From NCBI GenBank assembly GCA_011525845.1, contig WYBP01000003.1, positions 1-64,000 of the forward strand: DNA of 64,000 nucleotides. The letters run 5' to 3'. The number at the start of each line of letters is the position of its first letter. The stretch's first letter is position 1. Shown here in pieces: positions 1 to 8,285 of the stretch. The DNA is from Gemmatimonadaceae bacterium. Lineage in GTDB: Bacteria; Gemmatimonadota; Gemmatimonadetes; Gemmatimonadales; Gemmatimonadaceae. A program made the translations under genes and the position numbers. The notes beneath the pieces were generated by a model that saw only the letters and a list, made by a program, of their open reading frames with translations, was not told the origin of the DNA and did no database searches.

Positions 1-1283
1 ACGCGAACGGCAACCCGATCTCGGGCCTGGCGGCGACCTTCACGGTGAGCGGCACCGGGAACTCGCTGACGCAGCCGGTGGGGACGACGAACGCCTCGGG
101 GGTGATCACCGGTTCGTTCACGTCGACCGTCGCGGAATCCAAGACCGTCGTGGTGACGATCGGCGGCGCGACCGTCCTCACGGTGCAGCCGTCGGTGGTC
201 GTGAATCCGGCGGCGGTCTCGGCCTCGACGTCGACGGTGACCGCGGCGCCGAGCTCGATCGAGGCGGGCGGGCCGGCCAGCACGATCACGGTCACCGCGC
301 GTGATGCGTTCAGCAACCTGATCAGCGGCGCGCCGGTCGTGCTCGCCTCGACCGGCACGGGGAACACGCTCGGCCAGCCCGCGGCGACCAATGGCAGCGG
401 TGTCACCACGGGCACGGTCGCGTCGACGGTGGCCGAGGCGAAGACGATCTCGGCGACGATCGACGGGACCGCGATCACGCAGACCGCGACGGTCACGGTC
501 GCGGCGGGCGCCGTCTCCGCGAGCCAGTCGACCGCGACCGCCTCGGGTCCGATCAGCGCGGACGGGACCGCGAGCACGGTCACGATCACCGCGCGGAACC
601 AGTATGGCATCGCGATCTCCGGCCTGACGGCGAGCTTCACCGTGAGCGGCACGGGGAACACGCTGGTGCAACCGGCCGGCACCACCAGCGCGTCGGGCGT
701 GATCACGGGCTCCTTCACGTCGACGGTGGCCGAATCCAAGACCGTCGTCGTGACGATCGGGGTGACGCCGATCACGACGCAGCCGGTGGTGGTCGTGAAT
801 CCGGGCGCCGTCTCGGCCGCGAACTCCACGATCGCCGCCTCGCCGACGAGCATCGCGGCCGGCGGACCGACCAGCACCATCACGGTCACGGCCCGCGACC
901 AGAACAACAACGTCATCCCGGGGCTCGCGGTCGTGCTCGCCGCCACGGGCTCCGGCAACACCCTCACGCAACCCGCCGCGGTGACCGATGCTGGTGGGCA
1001 GGCGGCGGGGTCGCTCTCGTCCACGGACGTGGAGGTGAAGACGGTCTCCGCCACCATCGGCGGCGTGCCGATCACGCAGACGGCGGATGTGACCGTCACG
1101 GCGCTCGATTTCGCTTCAGCGGGACCGGTCTCGCCGGAGGGCTGGGTGCCGTCGCCCAAGCCCCGGGCGCGCCCCGCCGTGCTGCCCGCCGGGACTCCCA
1201 CCGGGTCTCCCACCGGGACTCCCACCGGGACTCCCGCCGTGACCCGGACCCTGGTCTCGGCCGTCACGGTATTACGTGACTGA
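1..1283 (+). CDS. Ig-like (invasin/Big_1-type) repeat surface protein, 3' part
   Basis: The reading frame is open from base 3, so the true start lies left of the window. What remains is a chain of roughly 97-100 residue beta-sandwich repeats of two alternating kinds. One carries a TFTVSGTGN block and the other a VVLASTGTGN block, both followed by a GVxTGxxxSTVAExKT block. This is the pattern of bacterial Ig-like/invasin domains that form rods on the cell surface. The tail is different: a Pro-rich stretch, then TPTG tetrapeptides, with no visible anchor motif. Its last 8 bases overlap the next gene, so the two are probably co-translated. The function (adhesion or cell-surface scaffold) is inferred from fold class only. 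Domain number and N-terminal export signal cannot be seen here. Confidence 0.85.
   Translation, partial: ANGNPISGLAATFTVSGTGNSLTQPVGTTNASGVITGSFTSTVAESKTVVVTIGGATVLTVQPSVVVNPAAVSASTSTVTAAPSSIEAGGPASTITVTARDAFSNLISGAPVVLASTGTGNTLGQPAATNGSGVTTGTVASTVAEAKTISATIDGTAITQTATVTVAAGAVSASQSTATASGPISADGTASTVTITARNQYGIAISGLTASFTVSGTGNTLVQPAGTTSASGVITGSFTSTVAESKTVVVTIGVTPITTQPVVVVNPGAVSAANSTIAASPTSIAAGGPTSTITVTARDQNNNVIPGLAVVLAATGSGNTLTQPAAVTDAGGQAAGSLSSTDVEVKTVSATIGGVPITQTADVTVTALDFASAGPVSPEGWVPSPKPRARPAVLPAGTPTGSPTGTPTGTPAVTRTLVSAVTVLRD
1191..1238 (+). repeat. 12-bp tandem repeat, four copies
   Basis: Four head-to-tail copies of GGGACTCCCACC, with single-base variants in copies 2 and 4. They encode a Thr-Pro-Thr-Gly type linker at the C-terminus of the Ig-repeat protein. 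The unit is a multiple of three, so copy-number change would keep the frame. Confidence 0.9.
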
Positions 1284-2940
1284 CCCCCGGGAACCGTTAT
1301 CCTTCAAGGGCGCGCCCGTCGCGCCCCCTTCGTCCGCCACCCGCATGACCTGTCCCCGCTGCTCAGTCGCCGAGCTCTCGCCCCTCACGGGGATCTGTGA
1401 GCTGTGCGGATTCGCGCCGGAGGCCTCCGTGGCGGTCGAGCCGGCCGATGCGACGATCGAGCTCGCCCGGCGCCAGCTGGCGCACGAGTTCGAGTTCGAG
1501 GAGCCGATCGGACGGGGCGAACGTTCGCACGTCTTCCGCGCCCGCGAGAAGAGCTCGAAGCGCTCCGTCATCCTCAAGGTGCTCCCTCGCGGCGCCGACC
1601 AGCCCGACGCCGAGGAGAGTTTCCGCGCCACCCTCGGCGCGTTCTCCGGACTCGACCATCCGCACCTGGTGCCCGTGCTCCGCCACGGCAGCACGGACAG
1701 CCTCTTCTGGTATGCGATGGAGCCGCTCGACTCCACCTCGCTGCGGGAGCTCCTGCGCGAGCGGAAGCGCATGGGACCGCGTTCCTGCCGGCGCATCATC
1801 ACGCAGGTGGTGAGTGCGCTCGAGTACCTGCACCGGCGCGGCGTGGTGCACGGGGCGATCAAGCCGGAGAACGTCTTCGTCGACAAGGAAGGGTGGGTGC
1901 ACCTCTGCGACCCGACCTTCGCCCGTCCGACCGGCACCTCGCGGCGCGCGACGCCCGCGCTCGGGAGCGGCGCGGTGCGCCCGCCGGCGACACCGGCGAC
2001 GCCGGCGAGACGCCAGCCCTGGGTCGCTCCGGAGGTCCGCGCGGGAGGAGAGCCGCTGCCCGCGGCCGACCAGTTCGCGCTCGCGGCCCTCACGTACGAA
2101 TGCCTGGCGGGGAAGCCGCCGGCGGAGCCCCCCGAGCCGCTGCACCGCGTGCGCTCGGACATCTCGCCGGCGATCGCCCGCGCCGTGGACCGCGCGCTCG
2201 ACCCGGATCCCTGGCGGCGATTCCCGTCGTGCGCCGACTTCCTGTGGGCGCTCGAGGAGAACGCGGTGGTCGTGCCGGACGCGCAGCCGACGGGGGCGAT
2301 CAAGCAGGGCGTCGTCCTCATCGATCACTGGGAGCCGCCGGAGGATCCCTGGCGCCCCGTCACGGCCCTCGTGCGGATCGGCGTGGGGATCGCGGTGGCC
2401 GCCGTGCTCTGGTTCAGCGTTCCCTACGTGTGGGAGCTCCTGCGGCCGGCGCCGATCTCCGGCGTGAGCGTGGCGAACACGGCCCCCGCAGCTCCCGCGC
2501 CGACGGGTGAAGTGCCCGCGTCCGCGGCCGCGGTGCAGGGAACGACCCCGGGTGCGGCCACGGGCGTGGCCACGGGCGTGGGCGGGTCCGCACCGGATCG
2601 ACGCCCCGCGGTGGCCGGTCCCACCTCGACGCTCCCTCCCTCGCCCATCGTGGAGCGGCAGCCCGCCACCGCGCCTCCTCCGCGGCCGCGTCCCGCCACC
2701 GGCGCGGCGGCCAGCGCCGGGAGCGCGCGCCTCTTCGTCAGCTCGACGCCGTGGGGCCAGCTTTACATCGACGGGGTGCTGGTCGGCAACACGCCGAAGG
2801 CCGACCTCGAGGTGAGCGCGGGGACGCGCGTGCTGCGCGTCGTGCGCCAGGGATTCACGCCCTTCGAACGCACGGTTCAGTTGGCGCCCGGCGAGACGCT
2901 CCGCCTGACGGACATCGAGCTCGAACCCCGCCGCCCATGA
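1276..2940 (+). CDS. Predicted pseudokinase: Zn-ribbon, Ser/Thr-kinase fold, TM helix, PEGA domain
   Basis: The 554-residue protein starts at GTG, overlapping the upstream gene by 8 bases. Order: CxxC pairs at 26/29 and 41/44 (zinc-ribbon-like), kinase fold about 75-330, one membrane helix about 365-386, Pro/Ala-rich linker, PEGA domain about 484-554. The Gly-rich loop (IGRGERSHV) and ATP-anchoring lysine K101 are present. The catalytic loop reads HGAIKPEN, so the HRD aspartate is Ala194. The DFG motif reads DPT at 212. The PP2C-like Hanks kinases of this class need both motifs, so I predict a pseudokinase: a sensor or scaffold with the kinase domain in the cytoplasm and PEGA outside. The stop overlaps the next start (ATGA). 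Low activity by a non-canonical mechanism cannot be excluded. Confidence 0.85.
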   Translation: MTDPREPLSFKGAPVAPPSSATRMTCPRCSVAELSPLTGICELCGFAPEASVAVEPADATIELARRQLAHEFEFEEPIGRGERSHVFRAREKSSKRSVILKVLPRGADQPDAEESFRATLGAFSGLDHPHLVPVLRHGSTDSLFWYAMEPLDSTSLRELLRERKRMGPRSCRRIITQVVSALEYLHRRGVVHGAIKPENVFVDKEGWVHLCDPTFARPTGTSRRATPALGSGAVRPPATPATPARRQPWVAPEVRAGGEPLPAADQFALAALTYECLAGKPPAEPPEPLHRVRSDISPAIARAVDRALDPDPWRRFPSCADFLWALEENAVVVPDAQPTGAIKQGVVLIDHWEPPEDPWRPVTALVRIGVGIAVAAVLWFSVPYVWELLRPAPISGVSVANTAPAAPAPTGEVPASAAAVQGTTPGAATGVATGVGGSAPDRRPAVAGPTSTLPPSPIVERQPATAPPPRPRPATGAAASAGSARLFVSSTPWGQLYIDGVLVGNTPKADLEVSAGTRVLRVVRQGFTPFERTVQLAPGETLRLTDIELEPRRP

Positions 2941-4001
2941 GTCGTCGGTCCCCCGTCGTCGTGCTCTTCGCGCTCCTGCTCCTCGCGTCCGCCGGCACGC
3001 CCGCGGGGCTTCGCGGCCAGGCGACCGACCCGCTGGACCGCGCGTTCACGGCCTATCGGAACCTCGAGTACGATGACGCGGCGGCGCGCCTGCGCGCGGC
3101 CCTCGCGGCGACGGGCGCGGCGCGACTCTCCGACGCGGACCGCACGCGGGCCCTCATGTACCTCGCGGCCTCCGAGCTCTTTCGCGGACGCCGCGACGTG
3201 GCGACCGAGTCCATCCGCACGCTCCTGCTCGGCGACCCGCGCTACCGTCCGGACGACCTGATCTTCCCGCCGGAGGTGACCGCCCTCTTCCAGGAGGCAC
3301 GCCTCGGCGTGCGCGCCGTGAGCGTGGTCGTCCCGCCGGTGAGCGAGATCCAGTCCACCGCCGAGCGCTTCCCGGTGCGGGTGTACGCATCGACGCTGCA
3401 CGACATCCGGGCGCAGATCACCGATGCGTTCGGGTCCCCGGAGCGCACGCTGCATGAAGGGGCCGTGGGGGACAGCCTGCAGCTCCTCTGGAACGGGCGC
3501 GACGGGATCGGCCGGCTCCGCGAACCGGGCCGCTACCTGCTGCGCGTCACGTCGCGCTCACCGGCCGGGCGCGACGAACGCGAGGTGGAGATCCCGCTCG
3601 ACATCGAACGGATCGTGCTCGACACGCTCCCGACGCCGGCGCCGCTCGATCCCGCGATCTTCCGGCCGGAGACCGAGGTGCGGTCACGCGGCGTGCGGCC
3701 CCTGCTCGCGGGCCTCTTCACGGCGGCGGCGGTCGTCGCACTCCCCTCGATCGTCGGGAGCGGCGATGGCGGGATGCCGCTGCGCTTCGGCGTCGCCGGC
3801 GCCCTCGGCGTCTCGGCCGTCATCGGCATGACCACCGCCTCCCGCCCCCGCGTGCTCCGCGACAACGTCGCGTGGAACCGCCGCCAGCGCGAGGAGTGGG
3901 ACCGCGAGTTCGAGCGGGTGCGCGCGGAGAACGACGCCCGTCGCGCGGCCACGCGCATCCGCATCCGGGCCGGCAAGGCGACCACGGTGGAGATCAAGTG
4001 A
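2937..4001 (+). CDS. Secreted/membrane TPR-like protein of the surface cassette
   Basis: A 354-residue protein. The ATG at 2937 is chosen because it overlaps the kinase stop (ATGA) and is followed at once by a signal peptide (RRSP, then a Leu/Ala run, about residues 2-30). Residues 35-120 form helical TPR-like pairs around a YRPDDLIFPPEV segment common in outer-membrane-associated TPR proteins. Residues about 140-230 resemble a FlgD-type beta module ending in GRYLLRVTSRSP. Two hydrophobic segments follow at about 255-310, and the tail is highly charged and helical. No enzyme motif is visible. Position between the PEGA pseudokinase and a beta-barrel suggests a periplasmic or envelope adaptor. 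That role is inference from context. Confidence 0.75.
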   Translation: MSRRSPVVVLFALLLLASAGTPAGLRGQATDPLDRAFTAYRNLEYDDAAARLRAALAATGAARLSDADRTRALMYLAASELFRGRRDVATESIRTLLLGDPRYRPDDLIFPPEVTALFQEARLGVRAVSVVVPPVSEIQSTAERFPVRVYASTLHDIRAQITDAFGSPERTLHEGAVGDSLQLLWNGRDGIGRLREPGRYLLRVTSRSPAGRDEREVEIPLDIERIVLDTLPTPAPLDPAIFRPETEVRSRGVRPLLAGLFTAAAVVALPSIVGSGDGGMPLRFGVAGALGVSAVIGMTTASRPRVLRDNVAWNRRQREEWDREFERVRAENDARRAATRIRIRAGKATTVEIK

Positions 4002-4666
4002 CGCGCGCGGTGTCACGGGCACGCACGCTCCTGGCGGCGGCGTGCGCGCTGGTCGCGGTCACGATCACCACGCCCACGGCGCGCGCGCAGCGGCCCCTGT
4101 CGGTCTCGGGGGGCGCGGGGATCACCTCGGCCCGCCTCTCCCGCGAGGGTACGCTCGACCGCGCCTGGACGGGGGCGATCATGGGCGCGGGCGGCACCCT
4201 CCGGCTGAATCGTTTCCTCCTCGATGCCCAGTACGCACAGGGGACGCTGACGCCGGAGGCCGGCACGCTCGGTGACGGCGAGGACTTCGTGGATGGCGCC
4301 CTCCAGCTGCGCTTCCAGGTGCTCCCCTGGCTCACGGTCGGCGCCGGCCCGCACATCCGCGCCTTCATCACGCCCGCGGGCACCTCGCGCTGGACACGGT
4401 TCGAGGGGCGGGTCCGCGCCGAGGGCGAGCTGATCAACAGCATCGTGTTCGCGCACTTCGAGGGGTGGTTCGCCGCCGCCGTCGACGCGAACGTCCAGGG
4501 CGGCGGGAGTGGTGCGCAGGGAGGGGAGGCGGGCGTGCTGGTGCGGCTCCCGCGGACGCCGCTCGCGCTGCAACTCACCTATCTCGCCGACCGGGCGGAG
4601 TTCGCGAACGGCGCCTCCGAGTTCCTGGAGGGAGTCCGCTTCACCGTGCTCTTCGACCGGTACTGA
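3998..4666 (+). CDS. Outer-membrane beta-barrel protein
   Basis: A 222-residue protein starting at GTG 3998, which overlaps the preceding stop (GTGA). A signal peptide runs to about residue 30 (cleavage after ARA). The mature part is made of alternating hydrophobic/polar strands such as GGTLRLNRFLLDAQYAQG and LQLTYLADRAEF, and it ends in FDRY with a terminal aromatic residue, the usual C-terminal signal for outer-membrane assembly. No specific family recognised. As the last gene of the four-gene overlapping set it probably supplies the outer-membrane part of that cassette. Confidence 0.75.
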   Translation: MTRAVSRARTLLAAACALVAVTITTPTARAQRPLSVSGGAGITSARLSREGTLDRAWTGAIMGAGGTLRLNRFLLDAQYAQGTLTPEAGTLGDGEDFVDGALQLRFQVLPWLTVGAGPHIRAFITPAGTSRWTRFEGRVRAEGELINSIVFAHFEGWFAAAVDANVQGGGSGAQGGEAGVLVRLPRTPLALQLTYLADRAEFANGASEFLEGVRFTVLFDRY

Positions 4667-4727
4667 GGCCCGTCCTGATGCGCGGTGCCGACGGCGCGTC
4701 CCGGGCGGTCGTTCCCCCGAGTCCCTG

Positions 4728-5408
4728 ATGGCCCGCGTGAGCCGTCACCCGCTCAACGCGCGCCGCATCGCGGTGCTGGTCGTGGCCCTCCTGGTGGTGC
4801 TCGGCGTGCTCAGCTCGGAGCCGCTGCACCGCGCACTCCTCGACCTGCTCGCCGCCGCCGAGCAGGTGATGCGGGCATACCCGCGGCTCGGGATGGCCCT
4901 CTTCTTCGCGCTCGCGGGCTTCTCGGCCATGCTCTCGTTCTTCTCGAGTGCCGCCCTGGTGCCCGTGGGGGTGTTCGTCTGGGGACCGACGGTCACGATG
5001 CTCCTCCTCTGGTCGGGCGGCACGGTGGGCGGGATCCTGGGCTACTGGTTCGCCCGCACGCTGGGCCGGCGCGCGGTCAAGCGGATGTTCCCGGACGCCC
5101 CGCTGCGGAAGTACGAGACGTTCTTCTCTACGCGGGCGGACTGGCGCACGATCCTCCTCTTCCGGCTGGCGCTCCAGTCCGAGCTGCCGAGCTACGTCCT
5201 GGGGCTCGTGCGCTATCCGCTCCCGCGGTACCTCCCCATCATCCTGGTGGCGGAGGCGCTCTTCGTGCTGCTCGAGATCTATCTCGGCGCCGCCTTCCTG
5301 GAGCGGAGCGCCGCGACCTTCATCGGCGCGCTGGTGGTCGCCGCGGTGCTCATGGCATGGGCGTGGCGGCGGCTCCAGCGTGCGATGGCCGAGGCACCCG
5401 CCCCCTGA
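4728..5408 (+). CDS. DedA/VTT-domain (TVP38/TMEM64-like) membrane protein
   Basis: A 226-residue integral membrane protein. It has an N-terminal helix (about 12-30), a re-entrant region with FFSSAALVPVGVFVWGP, a GGTVGGILGYWFARTLGRR motif, then a FRLALQSELPSYVLGLVRYP segment and further helices. This matches the VTT family linked to lipid scrambling and undecaprenyl-phosphate recycling. In this family the residues after the re-entrant loop and the Arg-containing helix are functional; the canonical polar residues look present. It is 61 bases after the surface cassette and 63 bases before the ATP-grasp pair, so operon membership is unclear. Confidence 0.8.
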   Translation: MARVSRHPLNARRIAVLVVALLVVLGVLSSEPLHRALLDLLAAAEQVMRAYPRLGMALFFALAGFSAMLSFFSSAALVPVGVFVWGPTVTMLLLWSGGTVGGILGYWFARTLGRRAVKRMFPDAPLRKYETFFSTRADWRTILLFRLALQSELPSYVLGLVRYPLPRYLPIILVAEALFVLLEIYLGAAFLERSAATFIGALVVAAVLMAWAWRRLQRAMAEAPAP

Positions 5409-5435
5409 CCCCATTGCGCGGCGCACCGGATATCG

Positions 5436-5462
5436 TTTCAATACTCCGCTAATGCTCATAAT
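5436..5462 (+). promoter_or_regulatory. Candidate promoter of the ATP-grasp operon (leaderless)
   Basis: In a locally AT-rich gap, CATAAT (5457-5462) lies 9 bases before the GTG start at 5472. A TTTCAA (5436-5441) stands 15 bases upstream of it, a short spacer. If used, transcription would begin at or next to the start codon. No Shine-Dalgarno sequence is present, which fits a leaderless mRNA. Confidence 0.4.
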
Positions 5463-5471
5463 GCCGACCCG

Positions 5472-6623
5472 GTGACTGCGGCACCGATCGCGCTTCGCGC
5501 AGTCGCCGACGCACCGTTACTGGTGTGGGTGCTCGCGCCGCTGGTGGAGACGTCGGATCCGGACATCGCGTGGTACAGTGATCATGCTCAGGGGCGCGCC
5601 GAGTACGAGCGCGCCTTTGCCGCACTCGGGCATGCGTGGCGCTGGCAGGAGGTGACGCTCGCGGACCATCGCGAGGTGATCGCGCGGATCGTGCGCGAGT
5701 CCGCCGGGCACCGGCCGGTCGTCTTCAACCTCTGCGACGGCGACGAGACGAACGGCGCGCCGGGCGTGAGCGTGATCCGGTGCCTGAAGGAGCATGGCCT
5801 GCGTTTCACGGGATCCGACGAGCGCTTCTACGACGCGACCACGTCGAAGATCACGATGAAGGAGGCGTTCGACCGCAGCGGGGTGCCGACCGCGCCCTGG
5901 GCCACGCTGCGCCGTGACGGGAGCGATGCGGCGGACGCCTGCGCGCGACTCGGCGCGCCCCTGATCCTCAAGCCGGCCGTCTCGGCCGGCAGCATGGGGA
6001 TCACCACCAAGTCCGTGGTCCGCACGCCGCGCGCGCTGCGGGCACAGCTCCGGGTGCTCTCGAAGGGCTACCACGGGTGGGACCTCGCAGGCGGCGGCGT
6101 CTTCGTCGAGCGCTTCGTGACCGGCCCCGAGTTCACCACCTTCATCGTGGGGTCGTGTGAGTCGCGCTCCCGCGCCACCGTCTATCCTCCCGTGGAGCGT
6201 GCGTTCAACGCCGGACTCCCGCCCGAGGAACGCTTCCTCTCGTTCGAGCGGCTCTGGGGACTGTACGCGGAGGAGGAGCGCGTCACGGTGGGCGACGGCG
6301 AGCTCTGGCAGTACCGCAAGGTGCCGCGCGCGCTCGCCAAGCGGGTGAAGGAGATCAGCTGGGCGGCGTACCAGGCGGTGGGCGGCCGCGGCTACGGGCG
6401 CGTGGACCTGCGGCAGGATGCCGAGACCGGCGAGATCCTCGTGCTCGAGGTGAACGCCCAGTGCGGGCTCTCGGAGGACGAGGCGTACACCTCCATCGGG
6501 GCGATCCTGCGCTTCGCGGGCGCCCCGTTCAGCCAGGCCGTCGGCCAGATCATCGCGGCGTCGGTCGGCCGTGCGTCGTCGCGTGGCCGGCTCGCCCGCA
6601 TGCGCCGCGTCGTGACCACGTGA
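5472..6623 (+). CDS. ATP-grasp ligase, D-Ala-D-Ala-ligase-like (stand-alone partner)
   Basis: A 383-residue ATP-grasp enzyme. The N-terminal lobe holds NLCDG (86-90) and a GSDERFYDATTSK segment at about 114-126. ATP-binding residues include K167 (LILKPAV) and E213 (FVERFV). Mg ligands are D312, E326 and N328 (the last two in LEVNAQCG). The overall pattern is that of the D-Ala-D-Ala ligase branch, which joins an amino or carboxylate acceptor through an acylphosphate. The substrate is unlikely to be cell-wall D-Ala: a dedicated Ddl partner context (mur genes) is absent, and a second divergent copy lies immediately downstream with an overlapping start (GTGA). A role in a peptide or small amide product is inferred. 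Confidence 0.85.
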   Translation: MTAAPIALRAVADAPLLVWVLAPLVETSDPDIAWYSDHAQGRAEYERAFAALGHAWRWQEVTLADHREVIARIVRESAGHRPVVFNLCDGDETNGAPGVSVIRCLKEHGLRFTGSDERFYDATTSKITMKEAFDRSGVPTAPWATLRRDGSDAADACARLGAPLILKPAVSAGSMGITTKSVVRTPRALRAQLRVLSKGYHGWDLAGGGVFVERFVTGPEFTTFIVGSCESRSRATVYPPVERAFNAGLPPEERFLSFERLWGLYAEEERVTVGDGELWQYRKVPRALAKRVKEISWAAYQAVGGRGYGRVDLRQDAETGEILVLEVNAQCGLSEDEAYTSIGAILRFAGAPFSQAVGQIIAASVGRASSRGRLARMRRVVTT

Positions 6624-8101
6624 GGGTCTGCGTCCTCCAGCCGGACTACTCCCACTCCGGCGTCGACTACCGGCACTACGATCCCGCGCGCGACCTCACG
6701 GCCCTGCTCCCCGGGCACGAGGTGCACCACGAGGCGCTCGACAAGCGCACGACCTACCGGCAGTTGCGCGCGCTCGCGCTCCGGGAGTTCGACGTCTTCG
6801 TGAACCTCTGCGAGGGATACCTCGAGTGGGACGTGCCGTCGATCGACGTGATCCACGCACTCGACGCGCTCAACCTGCCATACACCGGCCCCTCGGCGCA
6901 GCTCTATGACCCGCCGAAGCCGCTGATGAAGTACGTCGCGCACACGGTCGGCATCCCGACGCCGCTGCACGCCCTGGTGGATGCGCATCACGTGCGGGTG
7001 GCGCACGAGGCCGAGGGAGCGGAACGCGCCGACGAGCTGCTCGCCCGCGCCACGCGGCACCTCGCGTTCCCCCTCTTCGTGAAGCCGTCGAAGGCCGGGG
7101 ACAGTCTCGGCGTCGACGAGCACGCGATCGTGCGGGACCTCCGTGCCCTGCGCGCCCAGGTGCTGGCGCTCGTGCCGGAGTACCGCGAGCTGCTCGTGGA
7201 GGAGTACGTTGACGGCCGCGAGTTCACGGTGCTGGTCGTCGGCGACCCGGCGGGGGCGGGGATGGGGAAGGCGCTCGCGCCGATCGAGTATGTCTTCCCG
7301 GCGGGCCACCGCTACAAGAGCTACGCGCTCAAGACGCGGGAACTGCACCCCGAGTCGAACATCGCGGTCGCGGACCCGGCGCTCGCAGAGGAGCTCCGCC
7401 GCACCGCCGAGCACCTCTTCCGGGGGTTCGCGGGGATCGGGTACGCGCGCATGGACTTCCGCATGGACGCGCGCGGGATGATCCACTTCCTCGAGGTGAA
7501 CTTCACCTGCTCGGTGTTCTATCCGAAGGGGTCGGAAGGGTCCGCGGACCACATCCTCGCACTCGACGGCCTGGGGCAGGCGGGGTTCCTCGAGCGGATC
7601 ATCGCCGAGGGGATCGCCCGGCATCGCCGTCGGCAGCGCCCGTTCGAGATCCGCGGGGACTCGATCGCGGGGTACGGCATCCGCGCCATCCGGCCCCTCG
7701 CCGAGGGGGAGGTGGTCTTCCGCGGCGAGGAGCGCAGCCACCGGCTCGTCACGCGCCGGCACGTGGAGGGGACCTGGAGCGCGGCCGACCGGGAACTGTT
7801 CGCGCAGTACGCCTATCCGATCAGCGACGAGGTCTTCGCGCTCTGGGACAGCGACCCGATGGCGTGGGCCCCGCAGAACCACTCGTGTGAGGCGAACACC
7901 ACGTACTCCGGACTGAACGTGGTGGCGAGGCGTGCGATCGCGGTGGGCGAGGAGCTCACCCTGGACTACGCCGAGCTGGTCGGGGAGGACGCCGCGCCCT
8001 TCGAGTGCCGCTGCGGCGCACCCTCCTGCCGGGGGCTGGTCCGGGGCACCCGGGGGAACTCCGTGACCGCCCGGGAGCGTCAGGCGGTGATGCCGCGCTA
8101 A
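6620..8101 (+). CDS. ATP-grasp ligase fused to a SET-domain methyltransferase
   Basis: A 493-residue fusion starting at GTG 6620, inside the stop of the first ligase. Residues 1-333 form a second D-Ala-D-Ala-ligase-like ATP-grasp unit, with K155 (FVKPSKAGDS), the acidic VEEYVDG segment near 195 and metal ligands D279, E292 and N294. Residues about 340-473 form a complete SET domain: GYG (351-353), the knot motif NHSCEANT (420-427), GEELTLDY (443-450) and a post-SET CxC...C zinc site (463, 465, 470). Stand-alone bacterial SET proteins methylate lysines. Joining SET to a ligase suggests methylation of the ligation substrate or product, or of a carrier peptide. Both active sites look intact. The fusion is read in one frame with no sign of assembly error. 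Confidence 0.88.
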   Translation: MRVCVLQPDYSHSGVDYRHYDPARDLTALLPGHEVHHEALDKRTTYRQLRALALREFDVFVNLCEGYLEWDVPSIDVIHALDALNLPYTGPSAQLYDPPKPLMKYVAHTVGIPTPLHALVDAHHVRVAHEAEGAERADELLARATRHLAFPLFVKPSKAGDSLGVDEHAIVRDLRALRAQVLALVPEYRELLVEEYVDGREFTVLVVGDPAGAGMGKALAPIEYVFPAGHRYKSYALKTRELHPESNIAVADPALAEELRRTAEHLFRGFAGIGYARMDFRMDARGMIHFLEVNFTCSVFYPKGSEGSADHILALDGLGQAGFLERIIAEGIARHRRRQRPFEIRGDSIAGYGIRAIRPLAEGEVVFRGEERSHRLVTRRHVEGTWSAADRELFAQYAYPISDEVFALWDSDPMAWAPQNHSCEANTTYSGLNVVARRAIAVGEELTLDYAELVGEDAAPFECRCGAPSCRGLVRGTRGNSVTARERQAVMPR

Positions 8102-8285
8102 AGTCGGGCGCGGGGCGGTCGAAGCTGAATTCCGGGGCCTCCCCGGCCTGATGGAACCAGGGCACTGGCCGGGGTAGGACTTGGGGAATCGTTGCGATGG
8201 CGGCGCATGGGGCGTCCCGGGAATGAGGGGCGCACGAACCGAGCGGCGGCAACGCAGTGGGTTCACGACGCAGACCGGAGGCACC

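Noticed and set aside
1100-1283. Possible frameshift at the end of the Ig-repeat protein
   Set aside because: The change from beta-strand repeat to Pro/Thr linker is abrupt, but neither neighbouring frame continues the repeat, and the stop overlaps the next start neatly.
5472-8101. Graspetide-type RiPP cluster
   Set aside because: The ligases are of the D-Ala-D-Ala-ligase branch, not the MvdD/MdnC type, and no precursor peptide with repeated acidic core was found nearby.
6392-8284. Minus-strand open frame over the ATP-grasp/SET gene
   Set aside because: Composition of an antisense shadow, no motif, and the opposite strand carries two complete enzymes.
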